47,500 bases of DNA from Chrysomallon squamiferum. Taxonomy: Eukaryota > Mollusca > Gastropoda > Neomphalida > Peltospiridae. The notes under the pieces are model-generated. The model was not told the origin of the DNA and made no database searches. It worked only from the letters and a program-made list of their open reading frames with translations. Of the stretch, positions 1 through 11,870 are shown in pieces. The DNA lies in the NCBI GenBank assembly GCA_012295275.1, contig CM022665.1, forward strand, positions 46,034,095 to 46,081,594. The letters run 5' to 3'. Each line of letters starts with the position of its first letter. The first letter of the stretch is position 1. The translations under genes were made by a program, and so were the position numbers.

Positions 1-254
1 TATGTACACAAAAATATTCGATATTTTTGTTTTAATTTGACATTTTTTATATTGTTACATAAATTTTATGGTAATGCAAACTGAATATTTAGTTATTGAT
101 GTTAGTTGCAGAAGACACATTGCTGCAGAGTTGGTTAAACTCCTATGTAACTTACATTATTAACGTGTAGTTTTAACTTTTTAAGTAATTACAGTTTTTA
201 TTCCTGTAAATATTACTCATTTGTGCTTCATTTGCCTATTTGGTTATTTTTGCA

Positions 255-834
255 GAATTTGAGATGGGTTAGGGTACACCTTTGGAGCAAGCACTTGAGC
301 CAGGTCAGGCTTCACATTGAAGTGTCAGAATTTCAGCGAAGAAAACCGAAATTGTTCCACAAGAAGAAAACAGCATCGAGTCCATGCAGAAAAAGAAAAG
401 TAGTGCAGAGACTTTGAGCGATTACAGAAAGAGAATAAAGGCAGACCCAGAAAGATATCCAAACGTCTTGGAATACGAAAAACAACCGCGTGAAGCTATT
501 CTTGGCCAAGCTCACACCAGAAAAGAAAGAGCAGTACCTGAAAGTGACAGACGAACTCGTGAGAAGGTGGAGGGCTGAACAGAGGACTGTGGGAAAGAGT
601 GTCAGCTCATACGTTGCACCAAGAACCAGAAAAGAAAAGAAGACAAAAAAAAACCACTGTGGAAAATGCAGAAGACTGCGTGGAGAGCCAACAGATCTGA
701 AGAGCAAAAAGGCAGCAGAAAAAGAAAAAAGAAGGACGAAGCATCTTGAAAAGAAAAGAAAATACAAAGAGGAACCTGCAGCTTCAAGTGTGCCTCTGAA
801 TGGCTATAAATATATATATATTAAGAAAAAGTAG
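255..834 (+). pseudogene. Frame-broken Lys/Arg-rich gene-like fragment
   Basis: A stretch with higher G+C than its surroundings gives a coherent Lys/Arg/Glu-rich protein only if the reading frame is changed. One frame (about 384-475) reads SDYRKRIKADPERYPNVLEY, the next (from about 490) reads LAKLTPEKKEQYLKVTDELV, and a third is favoured at about 645-700 (WKMQKTAWRANRSEEQ) before the second resumes. The likely shift points include A-runs near 640-650. The style (short basic repeats such as DPERY and LTPEKKEQ) recalls multi-copy basic proteins often found near mobile elements in aquatic invertebrates, but I cannot name the family. It is intronless and followed by AATAAA-like motifs near 889, so a retrocopy is possible. 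It lies on the coding strand of the ZMYM gene, upstream of its first visible exon. Homopolymer sequencing errors in a live gene are the alternative. Confidence 0.4.
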
Positions 835-1049
835 CTGATGAGATTAGATCCCACTGTTCGTCTGTCCTCCTCGTTGCCTTTTAATATTTAAATAAATAAA
901 AATAGTCTGTTAGCAGTAATAATATAACAGAACATTTTTTTTTTAATTTTAAGTAGCTGATTACTTTATTTGACGATGCTGTTATTTTTCTGTGAATAAA
1001 TTAACACAGTAAACACTGCATAACTAACGTCGATGTTTTTGGTTACCAG

Positions 1050-2802
1050 ACAGTGACAGCAGGGACAGGGATGCAGCAAGCTACAACAACACAACAGATA
1101 ATAATTCAACCTCCTCCTCCGAAACAGATGAAAAACAAATCTTTGCTGTGCAAACCATGCGTACAGACCAAAGCCACGTCGTGTCGACCTCACGTTCAAA
1201 CCAAAGAAGTCCAAACAGGTAATTTTATTTATTTAACTCTGAAAAAATCTGTATTAAGCACATTGGTGATGTATTCATTCATTCATTTATTCATTAGACT
1301 CGTAATCCATATGCACTGTTTTACGGTATTGTTGTTGTGTTTGTATTCACAGTATATTATTCTGATGTGATAAAACAGTGTATTTAAATATTTAAATCAT
1401 AGTCTTTGTGTTGAGAACCATAAAAATTGTATGTATTAGAGTAATTAAATTTGTTGTGGTACCTAACAAGAATATTATTTAAACAGATTAACTTCTGCTT
1501 TTATAGAAAAACAGTTATATAAAGTAATTTTCTATTTAATACTTTTTTTTTTGTCTTTCTTCTCTCTTTTTATTTATTTATTTATTTATTTGTTATCTTT
1601 ACTTTTTTTATTTTTTAAAATAATTTATTGTTAAATGTTTGTATTTTCTTCTCATATTTATTTTTATTTTTTTTTTTTTGTTATATATATATATATTTTT
1701 TTTTTTAAATAGAAGAAGGTTGAAAACTTTCACACCTATTTATTTTATTTTATTTATTATTGTTAAATGTTTGTGTTTTCTTTTTTTTTCTTTTTGAACA
1801 GAAGATGAAGGTTGAAAACTTTTTCTTCTCTTTTTATTTTTAATTCATTTAATTTTTGTGTTTTCTTTCAGAAGGTGACGGTGGGAAGCCTATACTGATT
1901 CCTGTTCCAATTCCAATATACATACCAACTCCACTGGCAATGTATGCCTCTCCAGTACCTCAGTTTATTCCTATTCCAATCCCTATCCCAATACCAATTT
2001 TTATTCCAACCACAAAGAAGTCGGCAGCTAAGATTCTTAAGCAAATAAAGGTATTTCAAAATTGGACGGGCTCCTATAGAAATTTTTTTTTTTTTTTTTT
2101 TTTTGATGTATTTTTAATGCTGGAATTTTAATTAGTACAGTAAAATGTCCCCCTTTTTTGGCAGATTTGGAATGATCATTTATTTACTGGTATTTTAATA
2201 TTCTAATTAGAAATTCATGACTGGATATATACAAATGCGTAACAGAATGTAATAGAAATGATCTCAAACAATATAAAAATGAAGAAATATTAGAATAATA
2301 GTCCTGATAATAAAGAAATAAAAAAATATTTGGTAGATAATTAGTATTTTTTTTAAACTTTTAATTTATCATTGTTGTTATTGTTATCATCATTATCATT
2401 ATAATTATTAGTGTTATCATTATGGTATTATCATCATCATTGTCATTGTCATTGTTATCATTATTATTATCATTGACATCATCATTATTGCTATTTAATA
2501 AATAAAAATGTTTTTTTATTTAAAGAAAATTCGTGAGAAGATTCCGGCTGACCCACTGGAGGCGGAGTTGTTGCAGATGGCGCAGGCAGTGGCTGGGGGT
2601 GACAACGACTCAGACAGTGACTCAGACCACAGCGACACAGAGGAGAAACCAGACGAAGTGGAAGGTAAGTCTACAGCACAGTGTTCATCAGCACGTCAGA
2701 ACTTCACAGCGTGCTTGTGTTCATGTTGGAATATGGTGTTTAATTTAATGCTTGGCTCTTCACATTTGTCAAAGTTAAAAATGAAATTTGTAATTTTTGT
2801 AA

Positions 2803-2833
<31 letters not shown>

Positions 2834-3665
2834 TACACACATACACATTATTATATTTTTTTTAATGATCATTTTTATATATATTGTATTTGACTCTACA
2901 TTCATCAAAGTTAAGAATGAAGTTTGTATATTTCTTAAATAAATACATATAATATATATATATATATATATATCTATATATGTATGTATATATATGATTA
3001 TTTTAATATATATTTTATTTAATTTAACTTTAAAATAATTGCAGATCAGTCATTCACTTTCAGTAAAAAATAGCTGCTATTAATTTTCACTAAGAAACTT
3101 TATTTGTGATGGAGGGGAAGTTGAGAACTTCTTATCTATACACAAAAACCTTATTTGGTTGATGCCAGATATTAAAATACATACTGATGTTTTTTTTAAA
3201 ATATTAATTAATAATTCCTATTTATTTATTTATTTATTTTCTTTCATATTTTACTGGTGCCTCTGTTGTATATTTTTGTTTGTTTATGACAAACTTGTGA
3301 GATAATTTGTGTTAATTTTCTATAGAGGAGAAAATCGTGGCACACCAGAATGACATAGACATTCTGGAGAACCAGATTGATCGGAGTGGAGGGGAGGAGG
3401 ATCTGGTACAGATGGCACTGAGGATGGCTGAGGAAATAACAGGGCCAGTCCTGGATCTGGAAAGCAATGTTCAGTTGGTCGCTGTAAACAGTGGTGAGAG
3501 TTGCTTTATCCAGGGTGTCCATAATGTGCAGTTTTTTTTTTTGTTATGTAATTTGAAGATTGATTATTTAAACTTTTTTAATTTATTTATTTTTTTATTA
3601 ATTTTTTTTTTTAATGTGTTTTTTAAAAGAATTGCATTTAATTTTTTATAAGGTAATTTCTGCAT

Positions 3666-3720
<55 letters not shown>

Positions 3721-6700
3721 GACTGGAAGTATGGGAATTTGCATAAAATATAGGAATGTGTCCTTTAAAAAAAACAATTTTCTTCAGAAAAACATTAATA
3801 TTTTAAATGCAACTCTTGTGTGTGTGGTTTTTTTTTTGGTTTTTTTTATTTAATTTTTATTTATGTTTTTATATCTTATAGTGGTTAGTCCCAAACTTAC
3901 AACAAAACTCTTATGTGGTTTTATTTTTTTTTTTTTTTTTTTTGCTTTGTTTTTCACAGAACCCACCCAAGTGGTTCAAGTCCCAAGACTTACAACAAAA
4001 CTCTTGGTTTTCTTTATTTAATTTTTTTTTTTTTTCACAGAACCCACACAAGTGGTTCAAGTCACAAGACTTACAACTAAACTCTTGTGTGTGTATATTT
4101 TATTATTATTGTTTTTTAATTTTAATTTTTATTTTATTTTTTTCACAGAACCCACCCAAGTGGTTCACGTCCCAAGACTTACAACAAAACTCTTGTGTGT
4201 GTTTTATTTTTATTATTATTTTTTAAATTTTTTTTTTATCTTTGTTTTTTCACAGAACCCACCCAAATGGTTCAAGTCCCAAGACTTACAACAAAACTTT
4301 GTGTGTGTATATTTTTTTATTATTTTTTTTTAATTTTAATTTTTTTTTTTTTCACAGAACCCACCCAAGTGGTTCAAGTCCCAAGACCGCCCGTACAGGA
4401 CGACGACAACGATGACGACTGGGTTCCCAGCAGAGAGACGCGGGCGCGGCGCGGAAAGCGCAGCTCCACCGGGAGCGGGCGGGGCCGCGGTCGCCAGGCC
4501 AAGAAGCCGCGGGTGGAGACGTACCGCGAGCCGACACCTGAGCCCTCTCCCCCTCCCGTGCAGCAGCCCCCGGCCGACGCCAACATGCACCTGAAGTTCA
4601 CGTACGGGGTGAACGCCTGGAAGCACTGGGTCATCCACAAGAACACACTGCTGGAGAAGGTGTCGAAGCGAGGCTCGGGCAAGCTGAAGCTGTTCAAAAC
4701 GGACCTGCTGCAGTGCACGGCGGACGAGCTGAACTACTCCCTGTGTCTGTTTGTGAAGGAGGTGAGAAAGCCGAACGGAGAGGAGTACTCCCCCGACAGC
4801 ATCTACTACCTGTGTTTAGGTAAAAACAAAAACATTTTACCTTCTTGTTGTTGTTGTTGTCCTATCATCATCATAATGATAGTGGTAGTGATAACGTTAC
4901 CTTGTTGTTGTTGTCTGTCCTATGTCATCATAATGATAGTGATTGTGATAACGTTACCTTGTTGTTGATGTCTGTCCTATGTCATCATAATGATAGTGGT
5001 AGTGATAATATTGATAGCAGTAACAGTAGTAAATAATGACAAGTTACACTTCTTATAGGTTAATAATAATAATAATAAAAATAATATTGATAGCAGTAAT
5101 AGTTTTTGAAAGTCTCACTTATTGCATGTTTATAGTCATATTTATTATAAGTCGGTAATAAGTGATGTTTTTTATTATTTATTAGTGTTATTTTAATCAG
5201 TATTATCATTAATCATCATTATCAGTTATTATTATATAATAAATTGCTTATTTTCAACTTTTGCTCTGTTTTTTAAACAGAGAAAAGAATTTTATTTTTA
5301 ATGATTATTTTATTTATTTATTTATTTTATTTATTTTATTTTTATATAATTTTTTTCCCCCTAATTTGATCTGTTTTAATGTACACTTACACCTGTCTGT
5401 ATGTTTTGTTTCATCTATTACAGGTATTCAGCAGTACCTGTATGAAAACAGTCGAATTGACAACATCTTTACAGACTTCTATTACGAGAAGTTCACAGAA
5501 TGTCTCACAGAAATGTTGTCAAAACACCAGCCAAAAGTAAATGCAGCAGGTATGTGAGAGAAACAGTCCAGTTATCTTTGTTATCCGTAAAATAAAGTTA
5601 CTCAGCATCAAATACAAATCCACTCAATATACCTTATTTTACAAGTAATTCTTACTATATAAGTATTATTATTATTATTTTGTTATTATTATTATTTTTT
5701 TTGTTATTCTTTATCTCAGTGACTTTTTATTTTGTTCTTTAAAATTCCAAACCAGATACCTTATTCTTTTACAAGTAATCCTTTCTGTATAATATTTTTT
5801 TTTTGTGTGCGTTATTCTTTATCTCTGTGATTTTTTCTTTTGTTCTGCAAAATATGGTTATTTGGCATTGAGTAAAATTCCATGACAGATTCCTTACTTT
5901 TACTAGTAATTTTGTTAGTGTTTGTAAGAATTCATTTATAAATGTACTGTTTACTGTTATTTTTTTTTTTTTTTTTTTGTAATGTTCTACCTGCATAAGG
6001 TTATTTGGTATTAGGTAAACTTCTTTGTCAGATACCTTAATTTTTTACAGGTAATAATTTCTTTCATGTTACTTTGTCAGTGACATTTTGTTTTATTCTG
6101 TAAAAAAAAGTAATTCCACATCAGATTTTTTATTTCTATTTGTGTTACATTTTGTGTTACTTTATCTGAGTTTCCTATTTATTTTGTTCTCCCTGTAAAA
6201 TATGGTTATTTGGCAACGATTAAAATTGTATGTGATATTTTCAGGTAATTCTTTCTTTATATATTTTATAAATAATTCTTTTGTCATCTTTCTTAATAAT
6301 TACTAGTTTAGTTACTTTATGTTCATGACTTTTTGTTTCATTTGTAAAATAAGGTTATTTGGCAACAACAAAAATTGCATGTCTTATTTTTACAGGTAAT
6401 TTTTTTCTTTATCTTTCTTTACAAGTATTAGTTCAGTTACTTTATCTCAGTGACTTACTGTTTTGTTGTTCAGGTCAGATGCTGTGTAGAATTGAGGAAG
6501 AACATCTTTGGGAGTGCAAACAACTTGGGGCTCATTCCCCCTACGTGCTGCTGAACACACTGATTTACTTCAACACCAAACACTTCATGCTGAAGACGAT
6601 AGACGACCACATGAAGCTGTCGTTTGCGCACATCCTCAAACACTGGAAGAAAGGGGTGCCTCCCACCTCGACGCGCACGCCCATGAACCAGGTGGGGCGG

Positions 6701-9335
6701 AGCGTGTCGCTGCGATACTATTGTAAGTGTGACTCTGATAATTTGACTAATAATAAAATCTTGTTTATAAAAACTGTTTAAGATTTTAAATAGAGAGAGA
6801 ATGATTTATGATGCCGATAATTTAATTTATAATAAAATCTGTTTTATATAAAATTTAAATACAGTGAATTACCAGTAAAAGCAGTATTTGATTATTTTAA
6901 AATGCATTACTAAATAGTTTTATTTTTTTATACATTTTTTATATATATATTTTTTTTATCTATATGAAAATTTTTTATTCTATTTTTAGACATTTTGTTT
7001 TTCTTGAGATTTGTTACATCTATCTGTTTACAGTTAAATGTTATTGCTGCATCAGTTGTAACAGAGACGCGAATATTTAAGCAATTTAAAATAACCCAAA
7101 AACATTTATCATTTGTTTCCATGTATAGTTTATCTTTCTGCAGATACATACTCAAAAAAAAAAAAAAAAAAAAAAATTGGTTCTGTTTGTATTAGTGTTG
7201 AACATTTTATTTAAAAAAATTTGTTATAAGATTTCTGTTATGGAACTGCATGTCTATAATTAGTTTGATAATTTGATATATAGTTAACAGTGGTGTTTTT
7301 TTTTTTTTAACTTAGACGGACCCACAAACAACAAGAAGCCCAAGGAAGGAATTCCTGTCTACGAAACATCAGAAAATCTTGAAAATCCGCTGAGATGTCC
7401 TGTCAAACTCTACGAGTTCTATCTGTCAAAGGCGTACGTTGCTTTATTTTTTATTTTTATCTTTAATATTTTTTTTTAAATTTTAATTAATGCATCAAGC
7501 CACCAGATGGTGCCAAGCTAATATTTTGTATTGGAAAATCACAATATTACAAGAAGTTCAGAGTTAATTTTTTTTCTTCTAATATTTATCATTGGGAAAG
7601 TAATCCTTAAATAAAATTTTTTTTTGTTAAAAAAAAAAAAAAAAATGTAATAACATACTTGTTTTAACATAAATATGCAGAAAAGACATCTTCAGCATAT
7701 TAAGAAAAAAGTTAAACAATTGGGTATATTAATATAATTTAGCAAAGACATTGTGAGCCAGATTCGTTTTAAAAAAAATTGTATTATGTTAATGAATTAT
7801 AACAAATATGTTTATGTGTAAAGATGTTTGTGAAGATTTTGTCAGAATTACTTAACATTAAAATATTAAACAGTGATGTCATTAAATACAAAAAAAAAAA
7901 GGCTTTGTTCTTTGGTAAATTCTGATCTTGTTTTTTTTAAAAAAAAGAAAAAAACCTCCATATTGTTTTTGTAATTACTGGATAGATACTCAGTTTCTGA
8001 TGGCTGATGCATATAAAAAGTACAAGATAATTAATTTACTCATAGTTAAAAGTGGCAATGACATTTGTTGAGACTGTTATTAAAGGGAGATGATCAGGGT
8101 AAATGTTTGTGTAAATGTCCCTAAAACTCCCCTCTCTGGGATTTCTTTTTGTTTGATAGGGTCAACATTGGTGCTAAAGGAGCTGATACTTTTGTCACAA
8201 GTCCAGCTCGTTCCAGGTAAACCACTTCCTGCCATCCATCTTAGTAGTCCAGGATGCATTTCAAACAGGAAGTGACATCATCAAACTGGAAACTGCTATC
8301 AGCTTCTGTAAAAATGCTCTGTGAAAAAAAAAAAAAAAAAAAAAAATGTCTTGCTTTTGTCTAGTTCTAGATTTGACATCAGAAACTGAAAATTTGGAAA
8401 AGACATAAATTTTTAATTAATATAAATGAGTTTATAAGTCGTTATTTTCACGACATTAACAAAAATACTGTCACTGAAGGGAAAATAATTTCATTTTCCT
8501 CACAAATAAAATCAAAATTAAATTTCATTCTCTGAAGCCTAAACTGATCTTATCAAAATTTAGAAATACCCAATACATTTTGTTTGGCACTCAATAATTT
8601 GACTGTTTTGTCATTATTTAAAGAAAAAGAAAAAAAATAATGTTACGTTAATATTTATAAGAGTTATATATATCTACATAAATGGCAATGCGTAGTGATA
8701 TGTCAGCATTTATTATTATAACATTAATTTTATGCTTGGCTTGGTCTATTTAACTATATGATGTATTAACTGCAGTTTATATTTTTAAATATTACTTAAG
8801 AATTATTTGAATAACATTTAAAATTTGTTGGCACTTCTATTGCTTCTTAATTTTTTGCACTTGTGGGTGTGTCATTCTTTTTTAAATTATAAGAACAAAA
8901 ATTTAAATATTGCGTTACAAATTCAATAGCATCATTTTAAATTTTATAATAATTATGCTGGTAATAATAATAATAAGGGTTCTGGGGGGTTATGAGGGAT
9001 GGGGTAGTTTGTTTACTTTTTATAAAAAAAAAAAAAAATTTTGTTTTGTTATCAACACACCATTTTAAAATATATTTAAATAATAAAAATCGTTTGCCAA
9101 CACGCTATTCATAATGAGTTTTTGGTTGTCTGTTGTTTATTTCAGACCGGAGAGTATTAAGAACAGAAACGATCTGTTTTACCTTCTTCCCGAGCGTAGC
9201 TGTGTTCCAGACAGTCCTGTGTGGTACTCCACGCAGTCGATTCCCGTGGAAACCATGTCGAAGATGTTGTGCAGAATTCTTCTAGTCAGAGAAATACAGG
9301 AAGCTCACCTTCATGCTCAGCCAGTCTATGTGTAG
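1050..9335 (+). CDS. ZMYM2/3/4: ZMYM2/3/4-like zinc-finger MYM protein, C-terminal half
   Basis: Nine exons encode the last 599 residues: 1050-1218, 1872-2050, 2526-2664, 3326-3493, 4358-4819, 5424-5549, 6474-6722, 7316-7433 and 9146-9335 (TAG stop). All phases agree. The order matches vertebrate ZMYM2/3/4 after the MYM fingers: a Cys-containing linker ([17 protein letters not shown]), an alternating Pro-Ile tract ([14 protein letters not shown]) followed by [19 protein letters not shown], an acidic region, an Arg/Lys-rich segment (RARRGKRSS), then the long C-terminal domain from [12 protein letters not shown] through [20 protein letters not shown] to [20 protein letters not shown]. That last domain (DUF3504) is known to derive from Crypton-type tyrosine recombinases. 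Vertebrate ZMYM2/3 are nuclear scaffolds of LSD1-type co-repressor complexes; the role here is inferred. The 5' part, with the MYM fingers, is outside the window. The exact paralogue (2, 3 or 4) is not decided; this is probably a pre-duplication gene. Exon 4358-4819 is much richer in G+C than its introns and has an acceptor array. Confidence 0.92.
1219..3325 (+). other. ZMYM introns between the first four visible exons
   Basis: Three introns (1219-1871, 2051-2525, 2665-3325). They hold T-rich runs, ATTT repeats near 1568-1600, a TCATTATTA-type trinucleotide region at 2365-2490 and TA/CA microsatellites at 2800-2850 and 2950-3000. I see no gene or structured RNA in them. Confidence 0.7.
3669..3716 (+). 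repeat. Poly(T) tract of about 48 bases
   Basis: A nearly pure T run inside the ZMYM intron, just upstream of the tandem acceptor array. It may be assembly-sensitive. Confidence 0.85.
3808..4384 (+). repeat. Tandem array of a 3' splice site plus exon start
   Basis: A unit of about 81-108 bp is repeated. Each unit has a T-rich tract, CACAG, then AACCCACCCAAGTGGTTCAA and about 28 further bases. The AG positions are 3959, 4040, 4148, 4255 and 4357, and a decayed copy without a good acceptor lies at about 3880-3912. Only the last copy (exon start 4358) continues into the long coding exon; the earlier ones diverge after GTCCCAAGA into ACTTACAACAAAACT and then T-rich sequence. Because every unit keeps a polypyrimidine tract and AG, they are decoy or alternative acceptors. 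The intron phase (1) is preserved only between the copies at 4255 and 4357 (102 bp). Confidence 0.93.
4836..5025 (+). repeat. Short minisatellite just after a ZMYM donor
   Basis: Three copies of about 57 bp, each containing a TTGTTGTTG run, CCTATGTCATCATAATGATA and GATAACGTTACC, begin some 20 bases after the donor at 4820. The rest of this intron to 5423 is AT-rich with TAA/TTA runs and nothing coding. Confidence 0.85.
5625..6473 (+). repeat. Degenerate minisatellite filling a ZMYM intron
   Basis: About six diverged copies of a 125-200 bp unit. Marker pieces are ACCTTATTTTACAAGTAATT, TTTATCTCAGTGACTTTTTG and TTCTGTAAAATATGGTTATT. The last unit runs into the real acceptor (TCTCAGTGACTTACTGTTTTGTTGTTCAG ends at 6473), so the array again seems to be built from the exon border. 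Confidence 0.75.
7434..9145 (+). other. Last ZMYM intron
   Basis: A 1.7-kb AT-rich intron. It has A/T homopolymers and a more balanced-composition block at about 8080-8320 that ends in a run of about 22 A (8322-8345). No supported coding sequence is present. Confidence 0.6.
8080..8345 (+). mobile_element. Possible retroposon-like insert with poly(A) tail
   Basis: Within the AT-rich last ZMYM intron, a block of about 240 bp with clearly higher G+C ends in about 22 consecutive A. That is the shape of a short retroposon, but I could not find tRNA-type A and B boxes or clear target-site duplications. A 61-codon open frame in it resembles nothing I know. This is a weak call. Confidence 0.22.
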
Positions 9336-9373
9336 ACATTCGTCATTTTGAAAACATTTCCATTCTTTGTCTC

Positions 9374-9404
<31 letters not shown>

Positions 9405-10507
9405 CTGTGGGGGAGTGATTGTTATTTCTTTTATTTTTATTACACTGTTATGGTGGGGAAACATTTGTTTAATATTTTGTATTTTGAATTTTTTTTTTTT
9501 TAAATCTTCAAAATGGCAGTTTTACCTTTGTGCATGTTTTTGTTTTGTTTCATGTTTAATGTTATTTCATTAAATAGATTGTCATGTAAAAACAGAACAG
9601 AAATTATTACGTCTACAGTTGTTAAATACAGTTATTATTAACTGTAGAAATTGCATTTAAAAATTTTGTCCAGCTTGTATAAAGTAAATTCATTGTTAGT
9701 AATTTTGATATTTTGAATATAATTTAATTCTCATTACGATAATTAATGTACTTTTCTAAAAATAGTGGTTAAGGAAGGCTGGTTGTTTTATTTTGATTTG
9801 ATTTTTTTAAAATAAGTTAAAAATGTATAAATCATGTTTATATTTTTATATAAATGATTTAAATTTGCAGAGGGAAAACTGTGTAAAAGGCTGTTTGTAT
9901 GTGTGTGTGTGTGTGTGATATTTTCTTTTCAAAATACTGGATATTATATTTCATGAATTTAAAAGTGTTCTGTTTCCATGAGAGAAAACAAATTTGAAAA
10001 TTTTCAACTTGAAAGAAGGTTAAAATTTATATTCAAAAATGTTTTGTTATGGTTTTGGAAGGTGTTTTTTTAGGGGGGGGGGAAGACATATTTGGTTTGT
10101 TTGGTTTTGTTTTTGATAATTTTCAGTTTTGTGACAAACTCATTTAGTGTTTTTAAAAATTGTTACTTGAAAATATTAAAAAGCAAATTCATTTAACAGG
10201 TCAGAACTGTTTTCCTTTTTTTTTTTTTTTAGACAATCATTTTTAATTAATAGATCTTGTAGTTTATTTGTTGCAGCTTGTTTCGTTTAAAGAAAAAATA
10301 CATGTTCAGCATTTTCTCATGTTTCAGAACAAGGTAAAATTAATGATTTGTTGTGAGGGTTTTTTTAATATCAAGGATAAAATTATACAGATTGTAATAA
10401 AATGTTTTATTACAGAAAAATCTTTTTTTTATATGTTTTCATTTTTACATTTTGTAACTGTTGTATGGAAATGTCAAACATTTCATGGCACATTGTTAAT
10501 ACTATTC

Positions 10508-10513
10508 AATAAA
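10508..10513 (+). terminator. Candidate poly(A) signal for ZMYM
   Basis: AATAAA (in ATTCAATAAAGACATC), followed by T/GT-rich sequence at 10520-10550. It would give a 3' UTR of about 1.2 kb after the stop at 9335. Other weaker signals exist, so usage is uncertain. Confidence 0.45.
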
Positions 10514-11504
10514 GACATCCTTTTTGTATATTTGTCATTTCTTGAACATTTGTAGAATTTTCTGGAATGCATGAAGATGGTTTGCTTCATTTTCATGAAA
10601 TCTGTTTTTAAAACATTAACTTCACTGTTATTATTTTGGAAATGTGTCCATTATTTGAATTAACTTTTCGGTTTTCAGAGATATTTGGTTAACTGAGGTT
10701 TCAAGAAATGGGGTTTACAAGACGTACACACAGTTAAAAAAAAAAAAAAAAAAGTTTCACACAGAAACAAATTCGTTAGTAAGATATGTTAATTTCATTC
10801 CTAATAAGCACAGTGCACATTTATTTCTGTTACAAACAAATGATCTGAATATATTTCAATGTTAGGTTCATTAATTTTATGTTGTAAATATCCTCATTGC
10901 ATGTCACATGTACTTGAGTAATAATGGCAGACATGTACATTCCTGGTTTTGTATGGGATTTCAATCTCAAATGCTTTTTATTATTCAATTACTGTTGGAT
11001 TTTCGTTTGTTTTTTTCATTTTTTTTTTTTTTCTTTTATTATTATTATTATTTTTTTAAATTACACATCTTTTTTACCAGACCTTGCCATATTTTTATCT
11101 ACAGATGTTCTTACGTCCATATGTGTTTCCCTTTGTCTTTTCACCATTGTCAAAGATTTCTGAAAGATTTTACTCTCCGTTAGGCATTACATTCCTAAAA
11201 CACTGGGGCAAAGTGACAGTAACAGTATATATTATGTTTAAACATCGTATTAATTCTTGGTAAAAAAAACTGATTGTTTAAACAGCAGTGGTAAGAGTAA
11301 GTTAAGGGTAGTAATGGCAGGTTTCTTTTACATCAAAGGATTAAACAAATGAAAGGTCAAAAAAAAAATAAAAATAAAAAATTTAAAATTTAAAATAGAG
11401 AAATTCATTTCTGTTTGGTTTTGAAAGTAACATTAATATTTTTACATGTCTATTATTATCCACTAAAAAGTGCGAACATGCTTGGAAACAATTTAACCGT
11501 ATTT

Positions 11505-11870
11505 TTGAGAAAATCTTTAATAAATAAAACATGTCATTATTTTAAATATTCCAGTTTGTCAGTAAAACAAGCAAATAATACATAAGTAAAGGCAATAGAA
11601 AAATAAAGATTAATCTTTAATAAATAAAACAGTATGACATTTTTTAATAATTTCTATTTGTTAGCGTAATAATATTTAATAAACAAAAAAATAAGAAATT
11701 ATTTTAATAATTTCTGTTTGTGAGTATAACAAGCATATAACACAAAAGGGAATAAAGAAATAATTATAATGATCTTTAATTAATGAAATAATATGAAAGT
11801 ATTTTAATATTTTCAGTTTGTTAGTATAAGCAAATAAAAATAAAGGCAATAGAGAAATAATAATGTACAT
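11505..11870 (+). repeat. AT-rich minisatellite
   Basis: Four to five diverged copies of about 80-110 bp with the shared pieces AATCTTTAATAAATAAAACA, TTTTAATAATTTCTGTTTGT and AAAGGCAATAGAAAAATAA. Confidence 0.7.

Noticed and set aside
3915-4357. Phe/Ile-rich open frames repeated before the ZMYM exon, looking like membrane proteins
   Set aside because: They come from T-rich polypyrimidine tracts between repeated splice acceptors, with no independent start or family resemblance.
4336-4718. Open frames on the - strand with Arg/Pro-rich sequence
   Set aside because: They are shadows of the G+C-rich ZMYM coding exon on the + strand.
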